Shown piece after piece: positions 18,181-26,814 of a stretch of DNA of 64,000 nt (the stretch's first letter is position 1; every line of letters starts with the position of its first letter). Location of the stretch: positions 176,001 through 240,000 of the forward strand of contig NZ_OY829944.1 of assembly GCF_963556105.2 (NCBI RefSeq), written 5' to 3'. The notes below the pieces were generated by a model. That model saw nothing but the letters and a program-made list of their open reading frames with translations. It was not told the DNA's origin and ran no database searches. Source of the stretch: an uncultured Tolumonas sp. GTDB lineage: Bacteria > Pseudomonadota > Gammaproteobacteria > Enterobacterales > Aeromonadaceae. Both the position numbers and the translations under genes were made by a program.

Positions 18181-19431
18181 ATGGCAAAAGGACTTTTCTC
18201 CTGGTTCGGCCGGGGCTCGAAAGATAAAGCAGCCCCGGAAGAAACAGCAAAAACCACACCGGTAGTCGAACAACCAACGCCTGAACAAGTTGTGGTTGCG
18301 CCGTCGATTGAACCAGAAATAACACCCCACACCACAGAAGCAGAACCTGTTGTGGTGGAAGCTGAAGTCGTAATTACCGAAACGGCGGAGCCAGAGGTTG
18401 TTTTCGAACCAGAAACGCCGGTAGATGATTCCGTCAGCGACTTTATTGCAACTGATTCTGCCGAGGCGGCGGAATTTCACGAAGAGACGCAAGAGCGCCC
18501 AAAACGTGCCGGACTATTCAGCCGTTTAGTTAAAGGGCTGATGCGTACCCGTGAATCGATCGGTGCCGGGTTCATGGCGCTGTTTCGCGGTAAAAAACTC
18601 GATGATGACCTGTTTGATGAACTGGAAACCCAGTTGCTGACTGCAGACTTAGGTGTCGAAACCACGCAGCGCATCATGCAAAACCTGACCAAACAGGCCA
18701 AATTAAACCAGCTAAAAGATGCCGAAGCATTGTATGAGCTGTTGAAGCAGGAAATGGCGGCAATTCTGCAACCAGTCAGCCAGCCGCTGCAGATCGACAG
18801 CAGTAAAACACCGTATGTCATTTTGATGGTGGGTGTGAATGGCGTGGGGAAAACCACGACTATCGGTAAGTTAGCCAAACATTTCCAGGCACAAGGTAAG
18901 TCGGTGATGTTGGCAGCAGGCGACACCTTCCGTGCCGCAGCCGTTGAACAACTGCAGGTGTGGGGGCAACGCAACCATATTCCGGTCATTGCCCAGCATA
19001 CTGGTGCGGACTCTGCGTCCGTGATCTTCGATGCCATTCAGGCGGCGAGATCACGCAACATCGACATCTTGATTGCCGACACCGCAGGCCGTTTGCAGAA
19101 CAAAAGTCACCTGATGGAAGAGCTGAAAAAGATCGTGCGGGTGATGAAAAAACTGGATGACAGCGCCCCGCACGAAGTGATGCTGACGCTCGATGCCAGC
19201 ACTGGTCAGAATGCGATCAGCCAGGCGAAATTGTTCGGTGAAGCCGTGGGAGTCAATGGTATTACCCTGACCAAACTCGATGGTACGGCGAAAGGCGGGG
19301 TGATTTTCGCCATTGCCAATCAGTTTGGTATCCCCATTCGTTATATCGGTGTTGGTGAAGCGATTGAAGATTTACGACCATTCGAAGCCAATGATTTTAT
19401 CGAAGCGCTGTTTGGCGGAGAACAACACTAA
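18181..19431 (+). CDS. ftsY: Signal recognition particle receptor FtsY
   Basis: 416 aa. The N-terminal A domain (about residues 10-100) is acidic and rich in Glu, Pro and Val; the N and G domains follow. GTPase motifs are GVNGVGKTTTIGKLA near residue 218, DTAGRLQNK near 300 and TKLDGTAKGG near 363. It docks ribosome-SRP complexes at the membrane. First gene of ftsYEX; ftsE starts 3 bp after its stop. Confidence 0.97.
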   Translation: MAKGLFSWFGRGSKDKAAPEETAKTTPVVEQPTPEQVVVAPSIEPEITPHTTEAEPVVVEAEVVITETAEPEVVFEPETPVDDSVSDFIATDSAEAAEFHEETQERPKRAGLFSRLVKGLMRTRESIGAGFMALFRGKKLDDDLFDELETQLLTADLGVETTQRIMQNLTKQAKLNQLKDAEALYELLKQEMAAILQPVSQPLQIDSSKTPYVILMVGVNGVGKTTTIGKLAKHFQAQGKSVMLAAGDTFRAAAVEQLQVWGQRNHIPVIAQHTGADSASVIFDAIQAARSRNIDILIADTAGRLQNKSHLMEELKKIVRVMKKLDDSAPHEVMLTLDASTGQNAISQAKLFGEAVGVNGITLTKLDGTAKGGVIFAIANQFGIPIRYIGVGEAIEDLRPFEANDFIEALFGGEQH

Positions 19432-19434
19432 ACC

Positions 19435-20115
19435 ATGATCCAGTTCGACCATGTCAGTAAGGTGTACAGCGGTGGACACATGGCACTGCAAAAGGTCAGC
19501 TTCCAGCTGCGTTCTGGTGAAATGGCGTTTCTGACCGGCCATTCCGGGGCGGGTAAAAGTACCTTACTGAAACTGATCAGCGTGCAGGAGCGGCCTTCCG
19601 ATGGCCGTATTCTGTTCAACCGCCGTGATCTTTCGCAGATCACCAAAGCGGATGTGCCGTTTATCCGCCGCCAGATCGGCATGATTTTCCAAGATCACCG
19701 TCTGCTGCTCGACCGTTCCGTCTTCGACAACGTGGCATTGCCACTGCAGATCGCCGGTGCCTCCCCGCTGGAAATACAAAAACGCGTCATGGCCGCACTG
19801 GATAAAGTCCACCTGCATAACAAAGCGCAGCATGTCCCAATGATGCTCTCCGGTGGTGAACAGCAACGCGTCGGTATTGCCCGCGCGATTGTGAATATGC
19901 CGCCGTTACTGCTGGCCGACGAACCGACCGGTAACCTCGATGCTGCGCTGGCGCATGACATCATGCAACTGTTCCGTGAATTGAACGCTCAAGGTGTTGC
20001 GGTGTTGATTGCCAGCCATGACCAAGCGCTGATTGCCGAAAGCGGGCAACGTAAATTGGTGTTGCAGCACGGACGTTTAGTGGAAGACAGCTTGGGGGCA
20101 GAACATGGCGCGTAA
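19435..20115 (+). CDS. ftsE: Cell division ATP-binding protein FtsE
   Basis: 226 aa ABC ATPase: Walker A GHSGAGKS (residues 35-42), signature LSGGEQQR (from about 137) and Walker [13 protein letters not shown] (from about 157). With FtsX it controls septal peptidoglycan hydrolases through EnvC-type partners. Overlaps ftsX by 11 bp. Confidence 0.97.
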   Translation: MIQFDHVSKVYSGGHMALQKVSFQLRSGEMAFLTGHSGAGKSTLLKLISVQERPSDGRILFNRRDLSQITKADVPFIRRQIGMIFQDHRLLLDRSVFDNVALPLQIAGASPLEIQKRVMAALDKVHLHNKAQHVPMMLSGGEQQRVGIARAIVNMPPLLLADEPTGNLDAALAHDIMQLFRELNAQGVAVLIASHDQALIAESGQRKLVLQHGRLVEDSLGAEHGA

Positions 20116-21073
20116 ACCGACTTCACATGTGCAGCCCACACCGGGGCAGGGCAGTCGTTTTTCACTGTGGTTGTTTATCCATATTCAGCAACTGCGACAA
20201 ACCATGCGTGAGATCTGGCATACCCCACTGACATCCTTGATGACAATTGGTGTGATCGGGGTCAGTCTGGCGTTACCAGCGACCTTGCTGGTGATTTTGA
20301 AAAATGCCGAAAACGTCACCGCACAGTGGGAAAACGGCACGCAAATTACCCTGTATCTGCAAAAAGGCACCACCGAAACGGAGCTGCAGGCTCTGCAAGA
20401 TCGCATCCGGCAAAACAATCAGGTGGAATCGGTGCGTTACATCTCGCCGGAACAAGGCATGAGTGAATTTAAGGCGCTGTCCGGTTTTTCTGAAGCGCAA
20501 GCCTATCTGTCGGATAACCCGCTACCGCCGGTAATTGAAGTGACACCTCGGCAAGCTTTCCGCACCCCACAGCAAAGCGAACAGTTACTGCAAAGCCTGC
20601 GGCAGGAAAGTGCGGTCCAGCAGGGCAAACTGGATATTCAGTGGGTGACCCGGCTGAACGGCATCATCGGTCTGGCGCGTCAGTTGGTGCATGTATTTGC
20701 GGGTTTTCTGGTTATCGGGCTGTTGCTGACGGTGGCCAACACCTTGCGCTTATATATCTTTAACCGTCGGGCGGAAATTGAGGTCATGAAACTGGTGGGG
20801 GCCACCGATGGCTTTATCCAGCGACCGTTTCTTTATTTAGGCTTCTGGTATGGTGCGGTCGGTGGTTTAGTGGCCTGGTGGTTGTCAGAAGTGCTGCTGT
20901 TACTCAGTGAGAAAGCGGTCACGTATCTGGCCGAATTATATGACAGCAGTTTCCGTCTGGTGGGCTTGGGCTCTGCCGATGGTGGTTTGCTGATCCTGCT
21001 TGGCGTTTCACTCAGTATGGGCGCGGCGTGGTTTTCCGTACATAAACACCTAAGCGAGATTGAACCCAAATAA
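20105..21073 (+). CDS. ftsX: Cell division protein FtsX
   Basis: 322 aa permease-type protein with four membrane segments (near residues 40-60, 195-220, 245-270 and 290-310) and a periplasmic loop between the first two. The NRRAEIEVMKLVGATDGFIQRPF segment is typical of FtsX. The start overlaps ftsE, indicating coupling. Confidence 0.96.
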   Translation: MARKPTSHVQPTPGQGSRFSLWLFIHIQQLRQTMREIWHTPLTSLMTIGVIGVSLALPATLLVILKNAENVTAQWENGTQITLYLQKGTTETELQALQDRIRQNNQVESVRYISPEQGMSEFKALSGFSEAQAYLSDNPLPPVIEVTPRQAFRTPQQSEQLLQSLRQESAVQQGKLDIQWVTRLNGIIGLARQLVHVFAGFLVIGLLLTVANTLRLYIFNRRAEIEVMKLVGATDGFIQRPFLYLGFWYGAVGGLVAWWLSEVLLLLSEKAVTYLAELYDSSFRLVGLGSADGGLLILLGVSLSMGAAWFSVHKHLSEIEPK

Positions 21074-21138
21074 AGATGGCTGTCATCAGGCCAAAAGTAG
21101 CATGCACAAATTAATTTGAAAATTTTTGAAGAAAAAGT

Positions 21139-21166
21139 GAACTTTTGTGCAAACGCGCTGTCTGAT
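21139..21166 (+). promoter_or_regulatory. SigmaE (RpoE) promoter upstream of rpoH
   Basis: GAACTT at 21139 and TCTGAT at 21161 with a 16-bp spacer match the sigmaE consensus and closely resemble the E. coli rpoH P3 promoter. Transcription would begin near 21172 and read towards rpoH. Confidence 0.85.
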
Positions 21167-21265
21167 TATTTGAGGGTTAATTCTGTTGGGAAAGTTATCT
21201 TTCTCCTTTGGCTTGGTGATGATGTATTTTTGATACTTGGTATATCGGAAACATGCTCAGATTTC

Positions 21266-21292
21266 GGGGAGTCTTTAGGTCTCCCCTTTTTT
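21266..21292 (+). terminator. Intrinsic terminator between ftsX and rpoH
   Basis: GGGGAG / CTCCCC stem followed by TTTTTT. It probably ends ftsYEX transcription, but it lies downstream of the sigmaE promoter and so also within that rpoH leader. Confidence 0.8.
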
Positions 21293-21432
21293 ATGTCTAA
21301 AATTTGTTAACAAGCGTGACAAGATATGCAAAACTTGATATTGAACAAGTTTAAATATCCCGATTGCTTGCGGGATATGTTATTACACCACCTTTGAATG
21401 AAGCATTCGACGTAAGGTAAAAGAGGTATTCG

Positions 21433-22287
21433 ATGAGTACTGCACTTCAGCGCAATTTAGTTCTAGTTCCTCAGGGTAGTCTTGAGGGCTATATTCAGGC
21501 GGTAAACAGCATACCGATGCTGACGGCTGAAAAAGAACGGGAACTGGCTGAACAATTACAAAACCATGGTGATTTGGAAGCTGCCCGTCAGTTGGTTATG
21601 TCACATCTGCGTTTTGTGGTGCACATCGCACGCAACTATTCTGGCTATGGATTGCCGCAAGCGGATCTGGTTCAGGAAGGTAACATCGGCTTGATGAAAG
21701 CGGTAAAACGCTTTGATCCAACCGTCGGTGTGCGTCTGGTCTCGTTTGCGGTACATTGGATCAAAGCCGAAATTCATGAATATGTGCTGCGTAACTGGCG
21801 TATGGTCAAAGTCGCCACCACCAAAGCGCAACGTAAGTTGTTCTTCAACTTGCGCAAAAATAAAAAACGCCTCGGTTGGTTTAACCAAGATGAAGTGCGC
21901 ACCGTCGCCGATGAATTAGGCGTGTCACCAGAAGATGTGACCGAGATGGAAGCGCGCATGAGTGGTCAGGATCACTCCTTCGACGGTTACGACGATGACG
22001 ACAGCGAAAGCAATTTTGCACCGGCGCACTATCTGGAAGATAAATCATCTGACCTGGCTGCCGTGTATGAAAATAGTAACTGGGACAACCATGCTGAACA
22101 CCGTCTGGCCTATGCCCTGCAAGGTCTCGATGAGCGTAGCCAGCAGATCATCCGTGCCCGTTGGTTGGATGAAGATAACAAGCTGACACTGCAAGAGTTG
22201 GCCGATCGTTATGGTGTCTCGGCGGAGCGCGTGCGACAGCTGGAAAAGAACGCGTTGAAGAAGCTCAAGGATGTGCTGGAGGCGTAA
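21433..22287 (+). CDS. rpoH: RNA polymerase sigma-32 factor RpoH
   Basis: 284 aa heat-shock sigma factor. Region 2 has [39 protein letters not shown] and the RpoH-box region [10 protein letters not shown], recognised by chaperones and FtsH. Region 4 has an HTH ([20 protein letters not shown]). AGAGG lies before the ATG. It follows ftsYEX, the standard order in gammaproteobacteria. Confidence 0.97.
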   Translation: MSTALQRNLVLVPQGSLEGYIQAVNSIPMLTAEKERELAEQLQNHGDLEAARQLVMSHLRFVVHIARNYSGYGLPQADLVQEGNIGLMKAVKRFDPTVGVRLVSFAVHWIKAEIHEYVLRNWRMVKVATTKAQRKLFFNLRKNKKRLGWFNQDEVRTVADELGVSPEDVTEMEARMSGQDHSFDGYDDDDSESNFAPAHYLEDKSSDLAAVYENSNWDNHAEHRLAYALQGLDERSQQIIRARWLDEDNKLTLQELADRYGVSAERVRQLEKNALKKLKDVLEA

Positions 22288-22302
22288 GCCTGACTAAACC
22301 AC

Positions 22303-22332
22303 GAAAGGTCTCTTTAGCGAGGCCTTTTTTTT
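22303..22332 (+). terminator. Terminator of rpoH
   Basis: AAAGGTCTC / GAGGCCTTT imperfect stem followed by a long T-run. Confidence 0.8.
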
Positions 22333-22353
22333 GGCAGTAAAAGGGAGAACAGC

Positions 22354-23016
22354 ATGAAACTGCTGAAGCAATTATTTGAACAAAATCGCCAATGGGCTGA
22401 GCAGATCAAAGCGGAAGACCCTCAGTTTTTTGAAAAACTGGCCTCACAACAAGCACCCGAATATTTGTGGATCGGTTGCTCGGATAGTCGAGTGCCGGCG
22501 AATGAATTGCTCGGTTTATTACCAGGCGATGTATTTGTGCATCGCAACGTGGCGAATCTGGTGGTACACACCGATTTTAACTGTCTGTCGGTGATCCAAT
22601 ATGCGGTGGAAGTGTTGAAGGTGAAACACATCATCGTGTGTGGCCATTATCACTGTGGTGGCGTCATTGCCGCGATGGGTAACAACGAATATGGGTTGAT
22701 TGATAACTGGCTACGCAACATCAAAGATATCAATTACAAATATCGTGCTGATATCGATGAGATTGAAGATGAACATGAACGCCAAGACTATATGTGCGAG
22801 CTGAATGTGCTCGAACAGGTCGCGAATGTTTGTTACACATCGATTGTGCAGAATGCGTGGCGCCGTGAGCAGGAACTGGCGGTGCATGGCTGGATCTATG
22901 ATGTCAAAGACGGCTTATTGCGTGACTTGGATATCACGGTCAATGCGCTGGAACAGATCCCGGAAGTGTATCGTTCTTCCTGCCAAAAAGTATCAGCGCT
23001 GCATCAGCATAAATAA
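22354..23016 (+). CDS. can: Beta-class carbonic anhydrase
   Basis: 220 aa. Zinc ligands Cys42, Asp44, His98 and Cys101 (CSDSR and GHYHCGG) occupy the same positions as in E. coli Can. It interconverts CO2 and bicarbonate, needed for growth at low CO2. GGGAGA ribosome site before the ATG. Single gene after the rpoH terminator. Confidence 0.96.
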   Translation: MKLLKQLFEQNRQWAEQIKAEDPQFFEKLASQQAPEYLWIGCSDSRVPANELLGLLPGDVFVHRNVANLVVHTDFNCLSVIQYAVEVLKVKHIIVCGHYHCGGVIAAMGNNEYGLIDNWLRNIKDINYKYRADIDEIEDEHERQDYMCELNVLEQVANVCYTSIVQNAWRREQELAVHGWIYDVKDGLLRDLDITVNALEQIPEVYRSSCQKVSALHQHK

Positions 23017-23018
23017 GT

Positions 23019-23240
23019 TCAGAAATACTGCCCCAGAAGTTTTGGGGCAGCCATCAGCAACATCGCCCACAGACAAAGCCAGCCTAAATCAGTGACAACA
23101 AAGGTCAGTGCAATCAGACCTATGCCAGCCAGGAAGGCCAAAAGATGGGACTGACGTTTGCCATAGATAAAGTAACCGGTGCCGATAGAACCGATCACAA
23201 TATTGGCGAATAGCAGTAATGGATCGAGTTCCGTCAGCAT
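23019..23240 (-). CDS. Small inner-membrane protein, two to three helices
   Basis: 73 aa and mostly hydrophobic: LLLFANIVIGSIGTGYFIYGK, LLAFLAGIGLIALTFVV and LCLWAMLLMAAPKLL. Function unknown; I recall similar short genes in related gammaproteobacteria but cannot name the family. No good ribosome site is seen before the ATG. Its last codons lie in a GC-rich hairpin shared with the end of the convergent carbonic anhydrase gene. Confidence 0.6.
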   Translation of the reverse strand: MLTELDPLLLFANIVIGSIGTGYFIYGKRQSHLLAFLAGIGLIALTFVVTDLGWLCLWAMLLMAAPKLLGQYF

Positions 23241-23249
23241 GTAATGAGG

Positions 23250-23390
23250 TTACAGTTTCTGTTGTACGCTGGTGGCGGCATCTTTGACTTTTTCACCACC
23301 ACGCTGGATATCCTGTCCCATGCCGTGGATGGTGTTGCACGCGCTCAGAAAGAAGAGAGTAATTAAGAGCCCAGTGATTGTTTTCATCAT
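23250..23390 (-). CDS. Entericidin-like small lipoprotein
   Basis: 46 aa. It begins MMKTITGLLITLFFLSAC, a signal peptide with lipobox LSAC, so Cys is lipidated. The short mature part NTIHGMGQDIQRGGEKVKDAA matches entericidin A/B (GxGxDIxxGGxxIxxAA). In E. coli these are antidote/toxin lipoproteins induced in stationary phase, though their toxicity is debated. GAGG lies five to eight bases before two adjacent ATGs (23390, 23387). It ends 9 bp before the 73-aa membrane gene. Confidence 0.85.
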   Translation of the reverse strand: MMKTITGLLITLFFLSACNTIHGMGQDIQRGGEKVKDAATSVQQKL

Positions 23391-23478
23391 TTTTCCTCGT
23401 TAATGCAATACGATAAATATAATTCAGCACACGGACTTCGCCGAGAAAGAATCTATTATAACGTGATGATTGTTAACA

Positions 23479-23606
23479 TATACCCAAAGTAATTGGCGTT
23501 GCAGCAAGGCGACCAGTGAGCTAATCCCCATGAGCATAGATAGACTATGTGATTGGGGTGAGTGAACGTCGTCAACGACGCTGCAACTTCAAGTACGAAG
23601 GGTATA
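23479..23606 (+). repeat. ERIC-type repeat, copy 2 (upstream of speE)
   Basis: 128-bp imperfect palindrome, same family as 3711-3838 in reverse orientation, beginning TATACCCAAAGT and ending GAAGGGTATA. It ends 35 bp before the speE start codon and is likely part of its leader or promoter region. Confidence 0.9.
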
Positions 23607-23641
23607 GCATGTAGTCGGGCAGACCGGGATATTGAGGGAGC

Positions 23642-24523
23642 ATGAAGAAAAACAAAAGCCTTCTGACGGAACAATTTATTACCGAATGGCTGACGCCGGA
23701 TGTGGGTTTTGTCTTTCGCTCCGGTGAGGTGTTGGATGATTTTATCAGCCCGTACCAACACATTGAGGTGATGGAAACGGCGGCTTTTGGTCGGGTATTT
23801 CGTCTGGATGGTTACCTGATGACTTCGGAAGCCGATGAATGGTTTTATCATGAAAATCTGAACCATATTCCGGCTATCACGCACCCGGATCCACACACTG
23901 CGTTAATTATCGGTGGTGGTGATGGTGGTTCGGCGCGCCAACTGCTGAAATATCCCGGTATCGAACAGGTTGTCGTTTGTGAGCTGGATGCCGGTGTGGT
24001 GGCTATTGCCGATGAATATTTCGCGAAAGTTCATCAAGGCGCGTTTCATGACCCGCGTTTGCAGCTGGTTATCGGCGATGGCTTAAAATATGTGGCGGAA
24101 TCACAACAACAATTCGATTTGATTGTGCTCGATTTGACCGATCCGCAAGGTTATGCCGAACCCCTGTATACCCGTGCCTTTTTTGCCGACTGCGCGCGCC
24201 TGATTGGCGAGCATGGTTTGTTATCCCTGCATATTGGTTCACCGCAGTTCCACGCGACCCGCTTTCGGAATCTGTTTGATGAATTAAAAACGGTATTTCG
24301 GGTGGTGCGGCCGATGTTAGTACCGATCACTTTGTACGGTGGTTTCTGGGGCATGGCCTGTGCCAGTCAATTGCGCGATCCGAAACGGCTGGATGCCAAC
24401 ACGGTTGAACAGCGTTTGCAGCAGCGCGGCATTACCGGGCTGAACTATTACAATGGCGACACACATCAAGCCGCATTAGCCTTACCTAACTTTGTGCGTC
24501 AGTTATTACAACAAACGGAATAA
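23642..24523 (+). CDS. speE: Spermidine synthase SpeE
   Basis: 293 aa aminopropyltransferase. GGGDGGSARQLLKYP binds decarboxylated SAM, VVVCELDAGVV contains the acidic cofactor residue and LDLTDPQGYAEPLY the catalytic Asp region. It makes spermidine from putrescine. AGGGAG ribosome site. No speD is adjacent, so decarboxylated SAM must come from elsewhere. Followed after 3 bp by the DUF1543 gene. Confidence 0.92.
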   Translation: MKKNKSLLTEQFITEWLTPDVGFVFRSGEVLDDFISPYQHIEVMETAAFGRVFRLDGYLMTSEADEWFYHENLNHIPAITHPDPHTALIIGGGDGGSARQLLKYPGIEQVVVCELDAGVVAIADEYFAKVHQGAFHDPRLQLVIGDGLKYVAESQQQFDLIVLDLTDPQGYAEPLYTRAFFADCARLIGEHGLLSLHIGSPQFHATRFRNLFDELKTVFRVVRPMLVPITLYGGFWGMACASQLRDPKRLDANTVEQRLQQRGITGLNYYNGDTHQAALALPNFVRQLLQQTE

Positions 24524-24526
24524 AAC

Positions 24527-25066
24527 ATGACTCAGAAACTATTTGCCGTCTATCTGGGCGGGCGGGCCCCCAAAGCCAATATTGAACTGCATGATGTTGT
24601 ATTTGTAGTGGGCGAGAGCATTGAGCAAACTTATCCGCAATTGTTGGAGTTATGGTTTGGCTCACCAGAGGGTCTGCATATCGATTGTTGGATCGAGCTG
24701 GATGTCGTGGATGGTTATCGGGTGAGGTTGGTAGCTGACAAGCCAGTGTCAGAGCAGCAGCTCTATTTTATTAATCTGGGTGCCTATCACGCAGATTATA
24801 TCGGCGAGCTACACGCGACGGCTTTTATGGTTGCGCAAAACAGTCAGGAGGTAAAGGCGCGGGCGAAAAAAACACTGCTACCTGGCACGCAGGCATTACA
24901 TACCGATGATTTGTATGAAGTGGACGATTGTATGTCACTGGCGCATATCAACGGTTATTACATTGCGTTGGAACCTGGTGCTGACAATCGACCGTTGCAG
25001 GCCCATAACGGTTATCTGCCGTTGCCGAAAGCATTGGTCGGCGAGTGGAAAAATACGAAACGCTAA
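24527..25066 (+). CDS. DUF1543 domain protein
   Basis: 179 aa with the conserved pattern AVYLGGRAPKANIELHDVVFVVGESIEQTYPQL and FINLGAYHADYIGELHATAFMVA, typical of DUF1543 proteins, which are of unknown function. Starts 3 bp after speE and is likely cotranscribed; a tie to polyamines is only suggested by this. Confidence 0.8.
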   Translation: MTQKLFAVYLGGRAPKANIELHDVVFVVGESIEQTYPQLLELWFGSPEGLHIDCWIELDVVDGYRVRLVADKPVSEQQLYFINLGAYHADYIGELHATAFMVAQNSQEVKARAKKTLLPGTQALHTDDLYEVDDCMSLAHINGYYIALEPGADNRPLQAHNGYLPLPKALVGEWKNTKR

Positions 25067-25071
25067 TGCAA

Positions 25072-25105
25072 AACCCAGAGCCAGTCGGTTAGCTGGCTCT
25101 GGGTT
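25072..25105. terminator. Bidirectional hairpin between the DUF1543 gene and aspA
   Basis: Perfect 13-bp stem AACCCAGAGCCAG / CTGGCTCTGGGTT between convergent genes. The T-runs are short on both sides. Confidence 0.75.
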
Positions 25106-25111
25106 GATGGT

Positions 25112-26530
25112 TTAACGCGGTTTACCGGGATAACGTGGTTTTTTCAGGTTTTCGACTGAGAAGATATCGTTTAATTGCGCTTCAGTGAGCAACCCGCGCT
25201 CTAGGACTGCTTCACGAACTGATTTGCCGGTTGCGACACACTCTTTGCCGATCTCATCACACGCATGATGGCCGATATACGGAGTCAGGAAGGTGATGAG
25301 CCCAATTGAGCTGAACACATACGCTTCGCAACGCTCTTTATTGGCAGTAATGCCTTCCACACATTTTTCGCGCAGACAAATACAGGCATTACTGAGCAGG
25401 CTGAGCGATTCAAACATACATTGTGCTATCACCGGTTCCATTACGTTGAGCTGTAATTGGCCCGCTTCGGCGGCCATGGTGACGGTGACATCGTTGCCAA
25501 TCACCTTAAAGCAAACCTGATTCACCACCTCCGGGATCACCGGATTAACTTTTGCCGGCATGATGGATGAACCGGCCTGCCGTTGTGGCAGGTTGATTTC
25601 GTGCAGACCAGCGCGCGGGCCAGAACTGAGCAGACGTAAATCGTTACAGATCTTCGATAGTTTCATCGCCAGTCGTTTATAGGCACTGTGCAGGATCAGA
25701 TATGCACCGCAGTCAGAAGTGGCCTCGATCAGATCTTCCGCCGGTACATAACTGTGGCCGGTGATTTCCGCCAGATAACGGATCGCCAGTGCAGAGTAAT
25801 CCGGCGGCGTGTTCATGCCGGTGCCAATGGCGGTGGCGCCCAAATTCACTTCCAGCAACAGTTCCTGACAACGGCCAATGCTTTTGATTTCTTCGCGTAA
25901 TGTCACCGCAAAGGCATGAAATTCCTGCCCGAGTGTCATTGGCACGGCATCTTGCAGTTGGGTGCGGCCCATTTTCAACACGTCATTAAAACTGATGGCC
26001 TTATCATCAAAAGCTTTGATCAGTTTTTTCAGCTGTTTTAACAACCCGAAGGTGCTTTCATATAACGCCACCCGAAATGCGGTCGGGTAGACATCATTAG
26101 TTGATTGGCAGCGATTCACATCGTCGTTCGGATTTAAGATCTCATACGTGCCTTTGGGCTGACCTTGTAACTCGAGCGCCAGATTAGCGATCACTTCATT
26201 GACGTTCATATTGACCGAGGTGCCGGCACCACCTTGAAACAAATCGATCGGAAACTGATCGAAGCAGCGTTCGGTTGATAACATCAGATCACAAGCGGTT
26301 ATGATCATGTCGGCTTTATGCGCATCTAACGTACCAAGCGCACGGTTCGCTAATGCGGCGGCTTTTTTGGTGTGCAATAAACCGTAGATAAAGGCCGGTA
26401 CGTCGCTGATCCGTTGCTGGCTGATTTGGAAGTTGTCTACCGCCCGCAAGGTATGAATACCATAGTAATGTTGGTTATCTACCTGCATGCAACCTAACAG
26501 GTCTTCTTCTTGTCGGAACTGGCTGGTCAT
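25112..26530 (-). CDS. aspA: Aspartate ammonia-lyase AspA
   Basis: 472 aa member of the fumarase/aspartase family, which deaminates aspartate to fumarate. The signature loop [15 protein letters not shown] with the catalytic Ser is intact, as are [17 protein letters not shown] and [14 protein letters not shown] precedes the ATG. Single gene, divergent from putP. Confidence 0.96.
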   Translation of the reverse strand: MTSQFRQEEDLLGCMQVDNQHYYGIHTLRAVDNFQISQQRISDVPAFIYGLLHTKKAAALANRALGTLDAHKADMIITACDLMLSTERCFDQFPIDLFQGGAGTSVNMNVNEVIANLALELQGQPKGTYEILNPNDDVNRCQSTNDVYPTAFRVALYESTFGLLKQLKKLIKAFDDKAISFNDVLKMGRTQLQDAVPMTLGQEFHAFAVTLREEIKSIGRCQELLLEVNLGATAIGTGMNTPPDYSALAIRYLAEITGHSYVPAEDLIEATSDCGAYLILHSAYKRLAMKLSKICNDLRLLSSGPRAGLHEINLPQRQAGSSIMPAKVNPVIPEVVNQVCFKVIGNDVTVTMAAEAGQLQLNVMEPVIAQCMFESLSLLSNACICLREKCVEGITANKERCEAYVFSSIGLITFLTPYIGHHACDEIGKECVATGKSVREAVLERGLLTEAQLNDIFSVENLKKPRYPGKPR

Positions 26531-26697
26531 GATGATCTCCGCACTGATTTAGGTCGATAAACCAAGTATGGCACAGCTGTTTTAGTTGAATAATCAGCAC
26601 GCATGGATGTTTACGTTTAAGTAAATAAAACAAATGCACAGATAGTTATTTATTTTTACAACCAAGAATAAAATAACGGCTTTTTGCCGCGAACATG

Positions 26698-26723
26698 GTG
26701 CGATTGTGCAGATAACATCGCAC
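26698..26723. promoter_or_regulatory. Dyad between aspA and putP
   Basis: GTGCGAT and ATCGCAC form a perfect 7-bp inverted repeat around 12 bp. It is not a standard CRP or FNR site. The regulator is unknown. Confidence 0.4.
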
Positions 26724-26814
26724 TTGGTAGGGGAATACGTTATTATTCGACTCTTTTTTAATATACGGCAGTTATGCGTTCCGTATTCTGTTTAACCCAT
26801 GGGAGAGGAAGCCT

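Larger units (their letters stand above)
21074..21432 (+). promoter_or_regulatory. rpoH upstream region
   Basis: 359 bp without a protein gene. It holds a sigmaE-type promoter, an intrinsic terminator-like hairpin, and two further inverted repeats near the rpoH start (AACTTG/CAAGTT at about 21333-21350 and ATATCCCG/GCGGGATAT at about 21354-21379). Confidence 0.7.

Noticed and set aside
21116-21310. 64-codon ORF between ftsX and rpoH
   Set aside because: TTG start without a ribosome site; it overlaps the sigmaE promoter and the terminator hairpin.
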